Positions 61,537-64,000 of a stretch of DNA of 64,000 nt are shown here, one piece after another. The notes beneath the pieces are model-generated. The model was not told where the DNA came from. It saw only the letters and a list, made by a program, of their open reading frames with translations, and made no database searches. The position numbers and the translations under genes are program-made. The DNA is taken from NCBI RefSeq assembly GCF_022811645.1, contig NZ_CP094534.1:5332001-5396000 (forward strand), written 5' to 3'. Each line of letters starts with the position of its first letter. Position 1 is the first letter of the stretch. Source of the DNA: Hymenobacter monticola. Lineage in GTDB: Bacteria > Bacteroidota > Bacteroidia > Cytophagales > Hymenobacteraceae.

Positions 61537-61682
61537 CTTACCCCCCGGCCCCTCTCCCAAAGGAGAGGGGGAGCCAGACGTCAGCTAAGAGTTAATAGTT
61601 AGGCCAATGGCTGCTTTCAACTTCAATCTGAGCCCGAACCGGTGCCCCCTCTCCCTTTGGAGAGGGGGTCAGGGGGTGAGGC
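61537..61682. repeat. Double-hairpin palindromic REP-like element
   Basis: The left arm contains CCCCTCTCCCAAAGGAGAGG, itself a hairpin, and the right arm CCCTCTCCCTTTGGAGAGGG, also a hairpin; together the outer ends (CCTTACCCCCC and GGGGGTGAGG) pair. The loop of about 65 nt includes CTAAGAGTTAATAGTTAGG, a word like the coding insertion at 10461. It lies between convergent genes. Confidence 0.85.
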
Positions 61683-61698
61683 CCCACGCTAGAACAAC

Positions 61699-62724
61699 CT
61701 ATTTCGGCACATCCGCAAACTCATACGTGCGGGCCACTTCCAGCGGTTTGCCGTCGGCTTCGGCGTAGGGGTACACGAAGTAGTTGAGCGGCGGGCCGGC
61801 TTGTTTGGGGGCCAGCTCCACGTCGCGGCCGCGGGTGAATTCCACGCGATTTTCATCGTGGGCCCCGAAGAAGTAGTTGCGCTTATCCGGATTCTTGGCG
61901 GCTTCGGAGGCATCGACGGGCACCCAGCCGGTTTCCTTGGTGTAGAATTCGGCCCAGCAGTGGTAGCCTTTGATTTCGCCTTTGCCCCGGTCGGCGGGCA
62001 GCGGCAGGCCGATGCTGAAGCGCGCCGGGATGCCCAGGCTGCGGCAGTAGCCGATGACGATGGCGTGAAAATCGGTGCAGTTGCCGCGGCGGGCGTCGCA
62101 GGCGTAGTAAATGTCGCCGCGGCCCCAGCCCTGGCCGGTCTTGTCGTAGGTCACGGTACTCACCACATGCTCGTAGATGGCGCGGGCCTTCTCCAGGTCG
62201 GTTTTGGCGCCGGCCTTGGCCACCACTTCCTGAGCCTGCTGCTTGATTTTGGCGTCGAGCGGCACGAGGCGGTCAGGGCCGAGCCAGCGGGCCAGGTTGG
62301 GGTCGGGCTTCTCCTTGACGGCTTTGGCCGTGGGGGCATTGGCGCGCAGGTTGAGGTGCTCGCGGCGCGTGATTTGAGCTGTGAGCTTGACGGTGAGCGA
62401 TGCCGTGGGCACCGTGGCGGGGCGTAGGTGCAACATCTCGTTGCCGAAGGCGCCTTTCTCAATCTTGTAGGGCACCGGCGACTCTATTTTCAGGTCGCGC
62501 ACGTCCTGCGAGGCGTCGGAATGCGGGATGGGCAGCCACAGGTCGAGGGCCTGGGTGCCGGCGGGCGCCGCGGGCACGGTGGCCGTGCTGGTGAGCGTGA
62601 AGGTGCGGCTGCGCGGGGCCGCGGCCCGGGGCGAAGGCTCGGCGGTGCCGAAACCGGACAGCACCGCGCAGGCGCCCAGCAGCCCGGCCCATCCGGCCGA
62701 GCGGTTCAACAAGGAAATGTTCAC
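61699..62724 (-). CDS. Transglutaminase-like domain protein, exported
   Basis: 341 residues. A signal peptide (SAGWAGLLGACAVLSGFG) is followed by a beta-sandwich N-terminal part (about 40-130, TALDL-type strands LDLWLPIPHSDASQDV). The transglutaminase/protease core (about 180-290) carries GNCTDFHAIVIGYCRSLGIP (Cys), KGYHCWAEFYTKETGWVPVD (His and Asp) in the right order. Such bacterial proteins are usually peptidases or peptidoglycan-associated enzymes, not cross-linkers. Confidence 0.88.
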   Translation of the reverse strand: MNISLLNRSAGWAGLLGACAVLSGFGTAEPSPRAAAPRSRTFTLTSTATVPAAPAGTQALDLWLPIPHSDASQDVRDLKIESPVPYKIEKGAFGNEMLHLRPATVPTASLTVKLTAQITRREHLNLRANAPTAKAVKEKPDPNLARWLGPDRLVPLDAKIKQQAQEVVAKAGAKTDLEKARAIYEHVVSTVTYDKTGQGWGRGDIYYACDARRGNCTDFHAIVIGYCRSLGIPARFSIGLPLPADRGKGEIKGYHCWAEFYTKETGWVPVDASEAAKNPDKRNYFFGAHDENRVEFTRGRDVELAPKQAGPPLNYFVYPYAEADGKPLEVARTYEFADVPK

Positions 62725-62909
62725 GAGAACGGGGCAACAAGTCGCTGCTGGTGGGCGTCAATCGAGCTGGATTGCAGCCAAAAAGGCTTCAACTCAACGG
62801 CCAGCGCCACGTGCGATGCCCGTTGACGCGACGCCCCGAAAAGCGTCCGCCAGTCAGGGCCAACCAGACCCCAGCAGTGGTTCAAAGGTACGACCGGCGG
62901 CCGCGTGGC

Positions 62910-62917
62910 TACTTTCG
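62910..62917 (+). promoter_or_regulatory. Possible -7 element TACTTTCG
   Basis: The same octamer as at 9863, 21 bases before the AraC start codon, in keeping with a short leader. No clear -33 box. Confidence 0.25.
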
Positions 62918-62938
62918 CCCGCTAAACCGTCGTTCTAT

Positions 62939-63799
62939 ATGAAAGCTACTGGCCTGCCGGTGCTGGCCCTGGCGTCGTTTCCGCCGGCGCAGGCGCCCGT
63001 GCCCTACTACGCCGAGCGGCTGGAAACCCACGTGGTGCGGTTTCCGCACGTGAACGTGCCGCACGCCCACGATTTCTACCTGTTGCTCTACGTCACCGAA
63101 GGCACGGGCACGCACACCGTCGATTTGGTGACGTATGAGCTGCAACCGGGCAGCGTGTTTTTTCTGGCGCCGGGGCAGGTGCACCACTGGCAGCTGGGGC
63201 CCGAGGCGCGGGGGCTGCTGGTGTTTTTCAGCGCCGATTTCTATCTGTTTCGCTACCCCGGCAGCGGCCTCTACGCCTACCCGTTTTTCGACAGCGCGCA
63301 CCCGCCGGTGTTGGTCCTGCCGCCCGCCGAAACGCAAATCAAGCCGCTGTTTGAGCACCTGCTGACGGAATACCAAACGCCGCACGCTAACCAGGCCGAG
63401 GTGTTTCGCAGCTACCTGCACCTGGTGCTGGAACTGGCGGCACGCTACTACCCAGCCCAGCCGGCGGCCGATGCCAGCCTGCCCCTGCAGCAAATCCGGC
63501 AGTTTGGCGCGCTGCTCAACGAGCACTACCGCACCAAGCGCAGCGTGCGCGACTACGCCGACCTGCTGCACCTGTCAGCCAACCACCTCAACGCCCTCTG
63601 CCGCCGCGTGCTCAACAAAACGGCCAGCGCCCTCATCCACGAGCGGGTTGTCACGGAGGCGCAGCGGCTGCTCAGCCACTCGGCGCTGGGCGTGGCGCAA
63701 GTGGCCTATGAGCTGGGCTTTGAGGATGCGTCGTACTTCGTGCGCTACTTCCGCAAGTACGCCGGCACCACGCCCGAGGCGTTTCGGCAGCAGCGTTGA
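62939..63799 (+). CDS. AraC family transcriptional regulator with cupin sensor domain
   Basis: 286 residues from ATG 62939 (MKATGLPVLALASFPP). The N-terminal AraC-type cupin (about 20-110) has the metal/ligand-like VPHAHDFYLLLYVTEG and GSVFFLAPGQVHHW. The C-terminal DNA-binding domain has two helix-turn-helices: RSVRDYADLLHLSANHLNAL and ALGVAQVAYELGFEDASYFV, with the terminal FRKYAGTTPEAFR. It probably controls the gene that begins at 63939, whose product is unknown. Confidence 0.92.
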   Translation: MKATGLPVLALASFPPAQAPVPYYAERLETHVVRFPHVNVPHAHDFYLLLYVTEGTGTHTVDLVTYELQPGSVFFLAPGQVHHWQLGPEARGLLVFFSADFYLFRYPGSGLYAYPFFDSAHPPVLVLPPAETQIKPLFEHLLTEYQTPHANQAEVFRSYLHLVLELAARYYPAQPAADASLPLQQIRQFGALLNEHYRTKRSVRDYADLLHLSANHLNALCRRVLNKTASALIHERVVTEAQRLLSHSALGVAQVAYELGFEDASYFVRYFRKYAGTTPEAFRQQR

Positions 63800-63938
63800 T
63801 TTGTCCTGTAAGACCCCGAAAGCGGGCTGCGAAGGCGCGCGCAGGGCCCGGTAATTTTGGGGTATCAATGCGGCGGGTGCCGCACGAGCCGCTTGCGCAT
63901 GGGCGCGGGCCGCTTTCTCCCGTATAGCCTTTATTGCC

Positions 63939-64000
63939 ATGCCTTCCTCCCCCGCCCCGGTCATGACCGAACCCACCGATTTCAACAACTACGAACTCGT
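63939..64000 (+). CDS. Start of an unidentified gene, truncated by the window end
   Basis: ATG 63939 opens a frame (MPSSPAPVMTEPTDFNNYEL) that is still open at the last base. An alternative start is the ATG at 63963 (MTEPTDFNNYEL). Too little is visible to name it. It is the obvious target of the adjacent AraC regulator, 139 bases upstream. Confidence 0.45.
   Translation, partial: MPSSPAPVMTEPTDFNNYEL

Noticed and set aside
1..64000. tRNA, rRNA or riboswitch genes
   Set aside because: I looked for cloverleaf ends with CCA-type tails, rRNA-like conserved blocks and common riboswitch cores and found none I could support.

Overview
The window reads as a chromosomal segment of a high-GC member of the Bacteroidota, most likely Hymenobacter or a close relative in the Cytophagales. 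The evidence is the protein set: type IX secretion (T9SS) sorting domains at the ends of four exported proteins, DUF4468, DUF4369/TlpA thioredoxins, HTTM/DCC proteins, S74-tailed Gly-rich surface proteins, GH31/GH13 alpha-glucan enzymes, GC-rich codon use, and start sites without clear Shine-Dalgarno sequences. I saw no rRNA, tRNA, CRISPR array, transposase or prophage module.

Layout. 1-8 kb: end of a DUF885 protein, then exported peptidases (two S9, one M28), DoxX and a flavin reductase. 8-16 kb: MBL-fold hydrolase, small lipoproteins, an alpha/beta hydrolase carrying an in-frame palindromic insertion, HTTM and DCC proteins, and a one-base-overlapping pair of serine hydrolase and dipeptide epimerase. 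16-18 kb: a two-gene surface module of a MABP-like lipoprotein and a beta-barrel protein. 18-21.4 kb: secreted pectate lyase and a DUF4468 protein. 21.4-22.6 kb: an AT-rich island with small membrane proteins and a duplicated GH31 3' end. 22.6-31 kb: GH31, a glycosyltransferase-like half protein, DUF1905/YdeI, an exported GH13 and a sensor kinase. 31-40 kb: a surface-protein region with a NarL-type regulator, three T9SS substrates and a large Gly-rich S74 adhesin split by a frameshift. 40-61.5 kb: GlgB, gamma-glutamyltransferase, a NYN-domain protein, exported GH31, two TlpA proteins, and two GH13 paralogues (one lipoprotein, one cytosolic) among small enzymes. 61.5-64 kb: transglutaminase-like protein, an AraC regulator and the start of an unidentified gene.

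Functional themes: alpha-glucan processing without SusC/SusD in the window (GH31 x2, GH13 x3, GlgB); peptide and murein-peptide turnover (S9, M28, GGT, dipeptide epimerase with serine hydrolase, transglutaminase); and surface display.

The most unusual signals are (1) homopolymeric G tracts that put two surface-protein genes out of frame, and whose one-base change would restore a lipoprotein signal in one and a continuous Gly-rich domain in the other; (2) a dense set of 75-150 bp palindromic REP-like elements between genes, one of which appears to have become coding sequence inside a hydrolase; and (3) a lipoprotein with three MABP-type motifs next to a beta-barrel protein.
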